Below, one piece after another: positions 6,732-15,066 of a stretch of DNA of 36,977 nucleotides (positions are counted from its first letter, which is position 1; every line of letters begins with the position of its first letter). The translations under genes were made by a program, and so were the position numbers. Source of the stretch: Nitrospinota bacterium. GTDB lineage: Bacteria > Nitrospinota > Nitrospinia > Nitrospinales > VA-1. The stretch covers positions 1 through 36,977 of the forward strand of contig JAQCGX010000034.1 of assembly GCA_027619975.1 (NCBI GenBank). Direction: 5' to 3'. The notes beneath the pieces are model-generated. The model was not told the origin of the DNA and searched no databases. It saw only the letters and a program-made list of their open reading frames with translations.

Positions 6732-8144
6732 ATGACAACTTCTAATCAAATAGGAATGTTAAAAGAACAACTCAGGGTCAAATCCCTGGAGTTGAAAAAG
6801 AGAGATATCGAGAGGACCCAACATGAGAACAAGGTCCAACAAGTCATTGAAGTCAGCAGAAAGAAAATATCCAATTTAAAACAGGAAATTGCTGAAAAGG
6901 ACAAATCGATTCGGAATGCTTCTTCTGTCCCTATCGAGGGGTCGCAGTCAAAATCAATTGTAGACTCAACGCCAAACTCACTCAAAGAGATCAAACTTTC
7001 TAAAGGTATTTTAGCGCTGAGGCAGAAAAATTCCATTCTCACCGATAAATTAAGGGCTGAGAAAGAAAAACGAGAAAATTCAGCCAAAGAAATAGATCGG
7101 TTATTAGAGGAAATACAAAGACTCCAGGGAAATTCTGAAAAAACCGCCCTATTAAAAAAACAACTCGCGGAAATGGAGGTGGAATACCAGCACTTCCAGA
7201 AAAAATATAAAAAACTTCTTGAAGAGAAAAAGGAGATTTTAGCGGAGTATCAGGAACTCCAATCCGACAGGATAAATAATAGACCTGAAGTTAACCAGGA
7301 ATTGGAAGATCAACTTGCATTTTACAAAGCTGAAAAAGGAAACCTGGAACTTGAACTTGAGAACAATAAAAAACTTTTCAATAAAAAACTAGCCGATAAA
7401 ATTAATAAAGTTGAAGAAGAATGGAGGGGGAAAACCAAAGTTCTCCGCAGACAAAAAGACCGAAAAAAACATTTTTCCGGAGAATCAATGGATGAGGGCG
7501 AAGGGCCTGCGTGGATTATTACCTACTCGGACATGGCCACCCTGCTCCTGACATTTTTCATCCTCTATTATTCCATAGCGGCTCAGAACCTTGGCAAATT
7601 CAAGGATGCGATTCTGGAAGAATCTGATAAAAACCTGGGTCTGATTGAATTGATTGAGAGTACGAAAATAACAACCGCCTTACAGAATTTTTCCGGATTC
7701 AAGTCAAATAATATTCTAAATGATATGAAAGATTTCGCGACAGATGAAAACAATCTTGGTATTACAGAAAATAAATCAAAAATAATTATACGGATACCAG
7801 GCAAGACTCTTTTCCAGCCAGCTTCTGCAGTTTTAGAGAAACAAGGCTGGCCCATACTTACAGAAACAGCGGCAATTTTTAAAAAATACCCCAATTATAA
7901 AATTCATATTCAGGGTCATACGGATGATGATTCTGTTACAACGGAGAAGTTCCCAACAAACTGGGAACTTTCAGCAACACGGGCAACAGCGGTGCTTAGA
8001 TTTTTTGTGGACAAGGGGTTGGACCCCATTCGATTGACAGCAACCGGCTATGCAGACACGTTTCCCTTGCATCCCAATGACACGGCAGAAGGCAGGGCCT
8101 TGAACAGGAGAGTGGAATTTGTTTTGGAAAAAATCACACAATAA
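6732..8144 (+). CDS. motB: MotB-like stator protein with a ~250-residue N-terminal coiled coil
   Basis: The C-terminal half is a typical MotB: GPAWIITYSDMATLLLTFF is the single membrane helix, with the proton-binding Asp at residue 267, and residues ~350-465 form an OmpA-type peptidoglycan-binding domain (IHIQGHTDDD; NWELSATRATAVLRFF; LNRRVEFVL). Normal MotB proteins have only ~20-30 residues before the membrane helix. Here ~255 residues precede it, rich in Lys, Glu, Leu and Gln with heptad-like spacing (for example LKKQLAEMEVEYQHFQKK), so a long cytoplasmic coiled coil is predicted. It is 470 aa in all. motA lies 20 nt upstream and the PilZ gene overlaps its end by 26 nt. The extension may contact a cytoplasmic partner such as the PilZ protein (inference). 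Confidence 0.88.
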   Translation: MTTSNQIGMLKEQLRVKSLELKKRDIERTQHENKVQQVIEVSRKKISNLKQEIAEKDKSIRNASSVPIEGSQSKSIVDSTPNSLKEIKLSKGILALRQKNSILTDKLRAEKEKRENSAKEIDRLLEEIQRLQGNSEKTALLKKQLAEMEVEYQHFQKKYKKLLEEKKEILAEYQELQSDRINNRPEVNQELEDQLAFYKAEKGNLELELENNKKLFNKKLADKINKVEEEWRGKTKVLRRQKDRKKHFSGESMDEGEGPAWIITYSDMATLLLTFFILYYSIAAQNLGKFKDAILEESDKNLGLIELIESTKITTALQNFSGFKSNNILNDMKDFATDENNLGITENKSKIIIRIPGKTLFQPASAVLEKQGWPILTETAAIFKKYPNYKIHIQGHTDDDSVTTEKFPTNWELSATRATAVLRFFVDKGLDPIRLTATGYADTFPLHPNDTAEGRALNRRVEFVLEKITQ

Positions 8145-8601
8145 GAGCGATACTCCCAAAGTACTCTTTAAAAGTCCCGAGGAGATACGCCAATACTATC
8201 GAGTTGTCCCGTCATCAGGCGAGCCCGTTGACCTGACCCTGGATAATAAGCATGTATCTGTTATTGATATCAGCTCAGGGGGATTCTGTTGCAAAAACAG
8301 CGATTTTAGACCTGGAAGATTTTATTCATTTCACCTTTACCTTCCCGATAATACCCTTAAAATTTTTGGAAAAGTTCAAATTCTGGAAATCACAGAATCA
8401 AACTTATGCCGGGGTCAATTTAGTAACCTGGACCCTGAATTTGAAAACCACATTAACCGCTACACTCTGAACCGGCAAAAGGAAGAGCTGGAAAATAGAA
8501 AAAAAACCGCCGCCTCAAATAAAGTTTTTCTTCCCCGTCCTGACGTGGTAATTTGGTTTCCCCCATTCATTACCGTTTCCTCAAAACTCACTCAATGTTA
8601 A
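8119..8601 (+). CDS. PilZ-domain protein, c-di-GMP binding
   Basis: PilZ domains bind cyclic di-GMP through an RxxxR motif and a (D/N)xSxxG motif. Both are present: RQYYR at residues 24-28 and DISSGG at 50-55. The rest of the small beta-barrel follows (FRPGRFYSFHLYLP; LKIFGKVQILEI; CRGQFSNLDPE). The start is TTG at 8119, which overlaps motB by 26 nt, supported by AGGAGA 7 nt upstream (8106-8111). The C-terminal ~30 residues are basic then hydrophobic (VVIWFPPFITV) and are not part of the PilZ fold. The gene order motA-motB-pilZ suggests a YcgR-like role, coupling c-di-GMP level to stator output (inference from context and family). Confidence 0.85.
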   Translation: MFWKKSHNKSDTPKVLFKSPEEIRQYYRVVPSSGEPVDLTLDNKHVSVIDISSGGFCCKNSDFRPGRFYSFHLYLPDNTLKIFGKVQILEITESNLCRGQFSNLDPEFENHINRYTLNRQKEELENRKKTAASNKVFLPRPDVVIWFPPFITVSSKLTQC

Positions 8602-8615
8602 GCACAGGCTCTTAT

Positions 8616-9248
8616 ATGGAAAATGAAATTGAAAAAAGTTCTCACTGGTCTTCCCATGAAATAAAATTGATCAATCATGTGGAAGTTTTTCTGCGTAAAC
8701 CGGGAATCATGAAAAAAGCGGAGCAGTATTTGAATGCTCTCGGAGATGCGATGATTCTAGAACTTGCCCAGAGTAAAATACCTTTCCCCCCGGAAACCAA
8801 ACTGGAAAAAATCCAGTTGACCCGTGGAGAAAACCACAAAGGCTTCCCCTACCTGTCCCTGGATATTCCCCAGATGTTCACCAAAACAGAAATGTTTACT
8901 TTCCGGACCATGTTCTGGTGGGGGCACTACCTTGGTTTCTCGCTTATTCTAAAGGGAATAGATTTACCCCGATATACGGACAACCTGCTCAAAGAAAAAA
9001 ATAATTCTCATTTTGGAAATGTTTATCTGTCCGCCGCCACGACCCCATGGGAATGGAGTCGGACCGATGATAATTTCAAAAACATTCATGAAACGTCCGG
9101 TGAAGAACTTCAAAAGATTATCGAGACCGTTGAGTACATCAAGCTGGTCCGGTTTTGTCCCGTAAATGATGAATCTTTTAAAAAGCTGGATTGGGTCCCA
9201 GCAGGCATTTCCAGTTGGAGGGATTTATCGAAAATCACCGAGGCATAA
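8616..9248 (+). CDS. hypothetical protein following the motility genes
   Basis: I do not recognise this family. The ~210-aa soluble protein has aromatic-rich segments (TFRTMFWWGHYLGFSLI) and several conserved-looking charged motifs (LTRGENHKGFPYLSLDIP; AATTPWEWSRTDDN). No signal peptide or obvious catalytic motif is visible. I chose ATG at 8616 since upstream options (TTG 8553, ATG 8595) lie within or at the end of the PilZ gene; no start has a strong ribosome binding site. The tight linkage to the PilZ gene suggests cotranscription with motAB. Confidence 0.65.
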   Translation: MENEIEKSSHWSSHEIKLINHVEVFLRKPGIMKKAEQYLNALGDAMILELAQSKIPFPPETKLEKIQLTRGENHKGFPYLSLDIPQMFTKTEMFTFRTMFWWGHYLGFSLILKGIDLPRYTDNLLKEKNNSHFGNVYLSAATTPWEWSRTDDNFKNIHETSGEELQKIIETVEYIKLVRFCPVNDESFKKLDWVPAGISSWRDLSKITEA

Positions 9249-9279
9249 AATTCATCTGCCTCTGAAAGACCCGCAAATT

Positions 9280-9900
9280 TCATCCTTGCAGAAAATCCTC
9301 AACCACTTTTTTGGCGTTTTTGAGAATGCAATCCCCATCGCCCACCAGAAGCGTCTCAAAATCCCGATCCAGTAGAACCCGAAGCCCCTCTTTTGCCAGC
9401 TGAATATTCTTATATTTTTCCGGAGGCAGTAAATCGACTTTTCCAGGAACTTTTCCGATCAACGCATCCCCTACTATTAAAACTGCGCTGTCGGGAAGCA
9501 GGAAGGCGGATTCGCCGGGAGATTTCTGATCGTTCAGGTGAATTACCTGCAATCCACAGAACCCGACTTCGCCATCCACAAAGGTCTTGTCCGGCGGAAA
9601 CTCAAGAAGCCTCGCATCCTTTTCATGGATATGAACAGGAACCAAAAATTTTTCCTTGAGCTCACGGCTCGTCCGGTCATGATGCACATTGGTCAGTAAA
9701 ATTGCCTTCAGAGGACAATCGCTATGCTTTGCCAAAAGGGCTTGCAGTTCCTCCATCCCCGAATCATCAAACGCAGGTGGGTCAATGAGGACAGACTCCC
9801 CATTGCGGGCAATATAGTAGCCATTAAAGTTTAGTTGTTTTTCGTCTGAAAACTCTGACCAGGTAAATATTCCCGGTACGATTTCATTAATTAGAGTCAT
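9280..9900 (-). CDS. metallo-beta-lactamase-fold protein with altered metal site
   Basis: The overall layout is MBL-fold: N-terminal beta strands (EIVPGIFTWSEF; GESVLIDPPAFDDSG), LLTNVHHDRTS where the HxHxDH motif belongs, GESAFLLPDSAVLIVGDAL near the fourth strand, and a C-terminal LLVGDGDCILKN. In the first motif two metal-ligand histidines are replaced: Asn71 and Arg76, with His73 and Asp75 kept. The last-His position reads GDG-D. Metal binding is probably reduced or different from glyoxalase-II-like relatives. The start is ATG at 9900 with AAGGAAA 5-6 nt upstream. It lies 11 nt after the S24-like gene and probably forms an operon with it. Function unknown. Confidence 0.75.
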   Translation of the reverse strand: MTLINEIVPGIFTWSEFSDEKQLNFNGYYIARNGESVLIDPPAFDDSGMEELQALLAKHSDCPLKAILLTNVHHDRTSRELKEKFLVPVHIHEKDARLLEFPPDKTFVDGEVGFCGLQVIHLNDQKSPGESAFLLPDSAVLIVGDALIGKVPGKVDLLPPEKYKNIQLAKEGLRVLLDRDFETLLVGDGDCILKNAKKVVEDFLQG

Positions 9901-9911
9901 GGTTTTTCCTT

Positions 9912-10448
9912 TTATAAAATATTTTCACCCGGCAATATCAACACCAGCGGATGCATCCAGAGTAAATCCCCAACAGGAACAAGGGTCAAAGCTTCCGCTT
10001 CAGCAAGCTTTTTAAAATAAATCATTTGGTGAGTGGATTCCGCGATCGGAGAAATCCGGCTCTTTGGAATGTGGAGAGGGGTGGGCGTCATGAAACTTTT
10101 TCTCACCCTCCCCTTTCCAGAATCAGCTTTTCCATCGGGACGAATTTCATTCTTAACCACCTTCCGCACCACGGGAAGCTCGCCTTTACGCCCAATAGAG
10201 AAAATATCTCTAAGGGCTGACTCGCGGCTATCGCTTTGAGAAAAAACCGCGACCATTCCCGGACGCAATACGGGAGCCATGCTTTCATCTTCTATCTTCA
10301 CGCCATAGTACCCCTCAACCAACTGATGACCCTCAACCCGGAGCATCGGGAAAGCCTTTTCCGCACGGAAATTTTCCTCCCAAGGTCTTAGAGTTAATGG
10401 AAGAGAAAATGACAACAAGGGAATGGATGGGTTTTGATCTTGATTCAT
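9912..10448 (-). CDS. S24/LexA-like peptidase-domain protein without a DNA-binding domain
   Basis: Residues ~49-105 resemble the LexA/UmuD/S24 fold: VKIEDESMAPVLRPGMVAVF includes the nucleophile-type Ser (residue 56), followed by DIFSIGRKGELPVVRKV. In LexA-like proteins a Lys four residues after the conserved Glu completes the catalytic dyad; here that position is Val, with Arg and Lys just after, so autoproteolysis is uncertain. The N-terminal ~45 residues contain no helix-turn-helix. A basic insertion (GKADSGKGRVRKSF) precedes a C-terminal strand region (LTLVPVGDLLWMHPLVLILP). I used ATG at 10448; an upstream GTG (10493) is also possible, and neither has a clear ribosome binding site. It is transcribed divergently from folC. 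Confidence 0.6.
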   Translation of the reverse strand: MNQDQNPSIPLLSFSLPLTLRPWEENFRAEKAFPMLRVEGHQLVEGYYGVKIEDESMAPVLRPGMVAVFSQSDSRESALRDIFSIGRKGELPVVRKVVKNEIRPDGKADSGKGRVRKSFMTPTPLHIPKSRISPIAESTHQMIYFKKLAEAEALTLVPVGDLLWMHPLVLILPGENIL

Positions 10449-10647
10449 TAAAGTGAACGCCTGAAAATATATTCTGCCCACCGGAAAAAACACGGTATAT
10501 TTTAGAGACCTGACATGAATTCGCAGTGCCAGATTTTATTCGTGTCAAGGGAACCCAATTGTCATTTTACACCTTAGTTTTTACCAATTGCCAAATTAGT
10601 TCCAACGAGTCCAACCACTTCTCCACCCATCTGGTTTGCATTGTAAA

Positions 10648-11949
10648 ATGTCATCATCCGCCCCGCTCCCGAAAGCCCTGGATTATCTGTACGGCCTCAA
10701 CCCTGGAGCCATCAAACTGGGTCTGGAGAACACCCGCCGGTTGCTTGACCACTTTGGCAACCCGCACTTAAAAGTCCCGACGGTTCATATTGCCGGGACC
10801 AATGGCAAAGGTTCCACCTCCGCTTTCGTGGAATCTATTTTAAGATCCTCGGGATTTAAAGTAGGTCTGTACACCTCACCTCACCTCCTTCACTTTCAGG
10901 AAAGAATCCAGATCGACCGCATCCCAATCTCAGAAACCGAACTTACAGAGCTGATTTTTCGAGTCAGGCAAGCGGTTGAGGACCTGAAACTCCCCATCAC
11001 TTTTTTTGAATTCGCTACCGTAATGGCATTTGTGTATTTTTTTGAGGCAAAAACCGAATGGAACGTCATTGAAGTGGGTTTGGGGGGCCGGTTGGACGCA
11101 ACCAATGTTTGCCATGCGAAAGTTTCCATTATCACCTCCATCGGATTGGACCACACCCAGTATCTGGGAACCACCCTGAAACAGATTGCCTACGAAAAGG
11201 CCTGCATAATCAATGATTTCGGTACGGTAATTGCTCATATAGAAGATGAAGCGGCATTTGATGTCGTAAAAAATGTCGCTCTGGAAAGATCCGCCTCTAT
11301 CAAGCGGTTAGGAAACGATTTTAAAGTTGAACTGAAAACGATTTTTCCAGGAAGCCAAACCATCGATTTTGCCTTGGGAGATATTCATTTAGAGGATGTT
11401 GTGGTTCCTCTCCTGGGCAGCCATCAGGCGACAAACGCAGGCCTGGCACTGGCCGCATGCCTCGAACTCCGCTCACAGGGAATCCCCATGAATGCTACCA
11501 CCCTTCGAAAAGGCCTGGAGTCTACTCGGTGGGAAGGACGCATGGAAGTCATTTCCCGGCATCCCACGATTGTAATGGATTGCGCACATAATCCTGACGG
11601 GGTCATAAAATTGACGCAAACATTGCGTGATTTTTTCCAGTTTCAACGCTGCATTTTGGTCGTGGGAATGATGGAAGACAAACCTGTCGATGAAATGTTG
11701 GAGATTTTTTCAAAAATTGCGGATCACATTATTCTGGTAAAACCCAACCAGAAGCGATCCATGGACCCAAAACAATTAATAAATTGCATACAAGGCAATC
11801 AAAAACAAATTGAAATTATTAATGATATTCCCTACGCTTTGCAGACAGCAAAAAAATACGCAGGCCATAATGACCTCATTTGCATTACCGGCTCCATCTT
11901 CACCGTTTCTGAAGCCAAACAATTCCTGACAAATGATACTATTGTTTAG
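10648..11949 (+). CDS. folC: bifunctional folylpolyglutamate synthase/dihydrofolate synthase
   Basis: FolC adds glutamate to dihydropteroate and to reduced folates in the cytoplasm. The Mur-ligase-type motifs are clear: HIAGTNGKGSTSAF (ATP-binding P-loop, residues ~52-66), SPHLLHFQERIQ, EVGLGGRLDATNV, SIITSIGLDHTQYLG and MDCAHNPDGV in the C-terminal domain. Length (433 aa) is standard. The start is ATG at 10648; a TTG four codons earlier is unlikely. Its 3' end overlaps lptD by 17 nt, so folC and lptD are cotranscribed. The 200-nt gap upstream is the divergent promoter region shared with the S24-like gene. Confidence 0.95.
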   Translation: MSSSAPLPKALDYLYGLNPGAIKLGLENTRRLLDHFGNPHLKVPTVHIAGTNGKGSTSAFVESILRSSGFKVGLYTSPHLLHFQERIQIDRIPISETELTELIFRVRQAVEDLKLPITFFEFATVMAFVYFFEAKTEWNVIEVGLGGRLDATNVCHAKVSIITSIGLDHTQYLGTTLKQIAYEKACIINDFGTVIAHIEDEAAFDVVKNVALERSASIKRLGNDFKVELKTIFPGSQTIDFALGDIHLEDVVVPLLGSHQATNAGLALAACLELRSQGIPMNATTLRKGLESTRWEGRMEVISRHPTIVMDCAHNPDGVIKLTQTLRDFFQFQRCILVVGMMEDKPVDEMLEIFSKIADHIILVKPNQKRSMDPKQLINCIQGNQKQIEIINDIPYALQTAKKYAGHNDLICITGSIFTVSEAKQFLTNDTIV

Positions 11950-14137
11950 AATAGTCCTGTTATTTTGGATGGCGGTGATACCTGCCAACGAGGGTTTTGC
12001 CCAGACCAAGTCCGATTCTGATTTCGCCCCCAAAGGAGGAGATGAGGTTAAGATCAGTGCCGATCATATGGTCCAGGAGGGCAAAGAAGATTCGGTCAGG
12101 GCCTGGGGCAATGTCGTGATCCGGTTTGAAGATCGCGTTCTTCGTGCAGATACCGTAAAAATAAATAATAAAACCGGAGTTGGAGAAGCCAAAGGGAACG
12201 TGGTGTTAACTTCCACCGATGGCACCGTCATCAAATCAGAGCGCAGCCTGTTCAATATGAACAGCCAAAGAGGAAAAGCCTACGGGGTCATTGGGAAAAT
12301 CAAATCGGTGGATGAAACAGGAATTCCTGTCACTTATTATTTTACAGGCAAAGAGATCAAAAGATTCTCGCCCGTTCATTACAAGTTAAAGGACTCTTAT
12401 CTAACCACTTGCCAGGGGATCATTCCAGACTGGTCGTTTCAATCGAAGGATATGGATATCATTCAGGAAGATCGGGCCTTATTCACCCGAGGGGTTTTTA
12501 AAGTAAGGAATGTCCCCATACTTTATCTTCCCATAGGATATCTTTCCATCAACCGGGAGCGCAAAAGCGGTTTTTTGATGCCCAAGTTTGGGACCAGCAA
12601 CACCGATGGTTTCACCTTTAACCAGATCTATTATTGGGCCATCAATGAGTACTCGGATGCCACCATTGGGGTCCGGTACCTTCAAAAACGAGGCATCCAG
12701 CCCAGTCTGGAATATCGATACACCCCCAGCAAAAATACCGAAGGAAAATTCAATGGAACATTTTTGAATGATGATACGACCGGGGGAACATTCTACAAAG
12801 TTGACTGGAATCATGATCAGGTCCTGCCAAAAAATTCTCGTTTTAAAGCCAATCTCGACCTGGAAAGTGATAACAGTTTCAATAAAACATTCGCAAATAA
12901 CACCAGCCTGAGGACCCGGCGCAGTACAGATTCCTTTGCTTCCTATAATAAAAACTGGTTTAAAAGCACGCTGAATATCCTCACACGCTTTCGTGAAAGT
13001 AAACAAGACAGCAACGATGACACCTTCGGTCAGTTGCCAGAGATCACCTACCAGCATCAACGTCAGCCGCTCGGCAAAAGCCCGTTTTTGTTCAACCAGG
13101 AGACGAGTTTTACCTCTTTTCTTTTAGATTTGAATTCAAGTCCCGTTGTGGATGACAATTTTCAAGTGCATCGGTTTGATTTTCATCCTCAATTATCCCT
13201 CCCGATCCCAATCGCACCGTGGTTGGCATTCACTCCAACCGTTGGCTTGCGGGAAACCGTGTACAGTCAGGGTTTGCAACCCAATGGCCTCAACAACCAG
13301 AGGGCAGATTCCTTTACCCGTGAATTATTTGATATCAACGCTGCTCTTGCGGGACCAAAAATTAACAAAATCTTTATCTCTAAGGGAGATAATCAAACCA
13401 AAATTAAGCACCTCATAGAGCCCAGGATTTCCTACGATTTCATACCCAATCTGGATGAGAAAGATCGAAATAAAATCAGAGTGATAGATGCCATTGACTC
13501 AGTTGAATCTACCAGTAAATTTACCTATTCCCTGACCCAAAGGCTTTTAAAAAAATCGGGCAGTAATAATGAAGATTCCCAGTCACATGAAATATTGCGA
13601 TTTGATGTCAGCCAGAGTTATGACTTAAAAAAAGAAACTCGATCGACCACTCCGGGAGTTAATACTAAACCTTTTTCCGATATCAGATTTGACCTCGACA
13701 GCCGGCTTTCTGATGCTTTCATGTTTAATACGGCCGCAACCTATGATATTTCCAAAGGTCAAATCCAAACTTCCAATTTTGAGTTTGGAATCAAGCCTCT
13801 GGATCAGGTATCTTTATTCGTTGAAAGAAGGTTTATTCGCGATCAATCAACTTTTCTTCTGGGTTCCCTGTATTGGGCCCCAAAAAAGGGTTGGCTGTTA
13901 CAGGCCACCACAAGGTATGACGAATTGACAGAAACATTTCGTGAAAATGATGTGAGCATTCTGTACGATAACCCCTGCAAATGCTGGGGTTTTGGTGTCG
14001 ACTTTATTAGTAGAGATATTATCGCCGGATCAGTCAATAAAAGAGAAAACAAGTTCTTATTCACGCTCACCCTGCGTGGGATTGGAACAGAAGGAATCGG
14101 TGATAATTTCATAAACCACATTCATCGGCAATTTTAA
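11933..14137 (+). CDS. lptD: LPS-assembly outer-membrane protein LptD
   Basis: LptD is the outer-membrane beta-barrel that, with LptE, inserts lipopolysaccharide into the outer leaflet. The N-terminus is a signal peptide (LLFRIVLLFWMAVIPANEGFA). Residues ~40-150 are the OstA/LptA-like beta-jellyroll (VKISADHMVQEGKEDSVRAWG; GVGEAKGNVVLTSTDGTVIK), and the rest, rich in aromatic-ended strands, is the barrel. Cysteines at TTCQG and at CKCWGFGVDF near the C-terminus are placed like those forming LptD's disulfides. 734 aa is a normal length. ATG 11933 overlaps folC; pyrE starts 9 nt after its stop. Its presence shows that the host is a diderm with LPS. Confidence 0.93.
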   Translation: MILLFRIVLLFWMAVIPANEGFAQTKSDSDFAPKGGDEVKISADHMVQEGKEDSVRAWGNVVIRFEDRVLRADTVKINNKTGVGEAKGNVVLTSTDGTVIKSERSLFNMNSQRGKAYGVIGKIKSVDETGIPVTYYFTGKEIKRFSPVHYKLKDSYLTTCQGIIPDWSFQSKDMDIIQEDRALFTRGVFKVRNVPILYLPIGYLSINRERKSGFLMPKFGTSNTDGFTFNQIYYWAINEYSDATIGVRYLQKRGIQPSLEYRYTPSKNTEGKFNGTFLNDDTTGGTFYKVDWNHDQVLPKNSRFKANLDLESDNSFNKTFANNTSLRTRRSTDSFASYNKNWFKSTLNILTRFRESKQDSNDDTFGQLPEITYQHQRQPLGKSPFLFNQETSFTSFLLDLNSSPVVDDNFQVHRFDFHPQLSLPIPIAPWLAFTPTVGLRETVYSQGLQPNGLNNQRADSFTRELFDINAALAGPKINKIFISKGDNQTKIKHLIEPRISYDFIPNLDEKDRNKIRVIDAIDSVESTSKFTYSLTQRLLKKSGSNNEDSQSHEILRFDVSQSYDLKKETRSTTPGVNTKPFSDIRFDLDSRLSDAFMFNTAATYDISKGQIQTSNFEFGIKPLDQVSLFVERRFIRDQSTFLLGSLYWAPKKGWLLQATTRYDELTETFRENDVSILYDNPCKCWGFGVDFISRDIIAGSVNKRENKFLFTLTLRGIGTEGIGDNFINHIHRQF

Positions 14138-14146
14138 TCAAAACTC

Positions 14147-14815
14147 ATGACCGAATCAATGACGACATCTGAACAGTTAGCCGCTATTGCCCTTAAAATA
14201 GGAGCTATACGAATCAACACCGAGCAACCTTTTACTTGGGCGTCAGGGTATCGAATGCCCGTTTACAATGATAACCGCCTGTTCCTGGGAAATGCAGACC
14301 ACCGCCTTCTGATCGCCAAAGGAATTCAAAGCCTGCTTATTGAAAGAAACATTGCGGTCGATGTGGTTGCCGGAACCGCCACGGCAGGCATCCCCCCCGC
14401 GACAACCCTGGCCAACTTGATTCATGCACCTTTAATATACGTTCGACCCACGGCCAAAAAACACGGAATGCAAAATCAAGTCGAAGGAACCTTCAAAAAA
14501 GGACAGCATGTGATTGTCATCGAAGACCTTGTATCCACAGGCGGTAGCGTTCTCAATGCCGTTGAGGCCATTCGCCAATTGGGAGGAAAAGTGGAACATT
14601 GTTTTTGCATTTTCAATTATGGATTCCAGGAGACTGCAGACCAGTTTAAAAAATCCAGCTGCCAGTTACACTCTCTACTGACATTTGAAAACCTGATCAA
14701 TTATGGAGCGAAAACCGGAGAATTCACCGAACCACAAACTTCTATTTTGCGCTCCTGGTATGAGGATCCGTTTGCATGGGGGGAACACCACGGTTTTCCT
14801 CTGAAAAAGGACTGA
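14147..14815 (+). CDS. pyrE: orotate phosphoribosyltransferase
   Basis: PyrE converts orotate and PRPP to orotidine monophosphate in pyrimidine synthesis. The PRPP-binding motif is VIVIEDLVSTGGSVLNA, preceded by VAGTATAGIPPATTLA and YVRPTAKKHGMQNQVEG, which contains the catalytic-loop Lys residues. The N-terminus has FTWASGYRMPVYNDNR, the usual orotate-site strand. 222 aa is typical. ATG 14147 is used; a second ATG at 14159 is possible. It forms the end of the folC-lptD-pyrE unit. Confidence 0.95.
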   Translation: MTESMTTSEQLAAIALKIGAIRINTEQPFTWASGYRMPVYNDNRLFLGNADHRLLIAKGIQSLLIERNIAVDVVAGTATAGIPPATTLANLIHAPLIYVRPTAKKHGMQNQVEGTFKKGQHVIVIEDLVSTGGSVLNAVEAIRQLGGKVEHCFCIFNYGFQETADQFKKSSCQLHSLLTFENLINYGAKTGEFTEPQTSILRSWYEDPFAWGEHHGFPLKKD

Positions 14816-14871
14816 TAAATATAGGCTTTTTTACCATAGAAGCCCCTTACCTGGTTAAAAGAACATATTTA

Positions 14872-14900
14872 TTGACAGGGTTCACAATTGATAATAAAGT
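14872..14900 (+). promoter_or_regulatory. sigma-70-type promoter upstream of the CdhB-like gene
   Basis: A consensus TTGACA (14872-14877) is followed after 17 bp by TAAAGT (4/6). The start near 14907 would give a ~160-nt leader before the ATG at 15067, which has GGAGG at 15052-15056. The leader is AT-rich; no riboswitch fold was recognised. Confidence 0.5.
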
Positions 14901-15066
14901 ATCCTAGTCAAAGCATGGATTTTTTAGAAATTACTCTTATGCAGAGTAGTATTTAAAAGACCGAAACAAAAAGTTTGATACAATTAAATAATTGTCCTTT
15001 CCTTAAGGGTTTGGACGTCAAATCTTATCTCTAAATAAAAGTTGTATTAATGGAGGTTTTCTAAGG

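Noticed and set aside
13146-13418. Plus-strand frame inside lptD and similar overlapping frames
   Set aside because: Out-of-frame shadows of the barrel-coding part of lptD.
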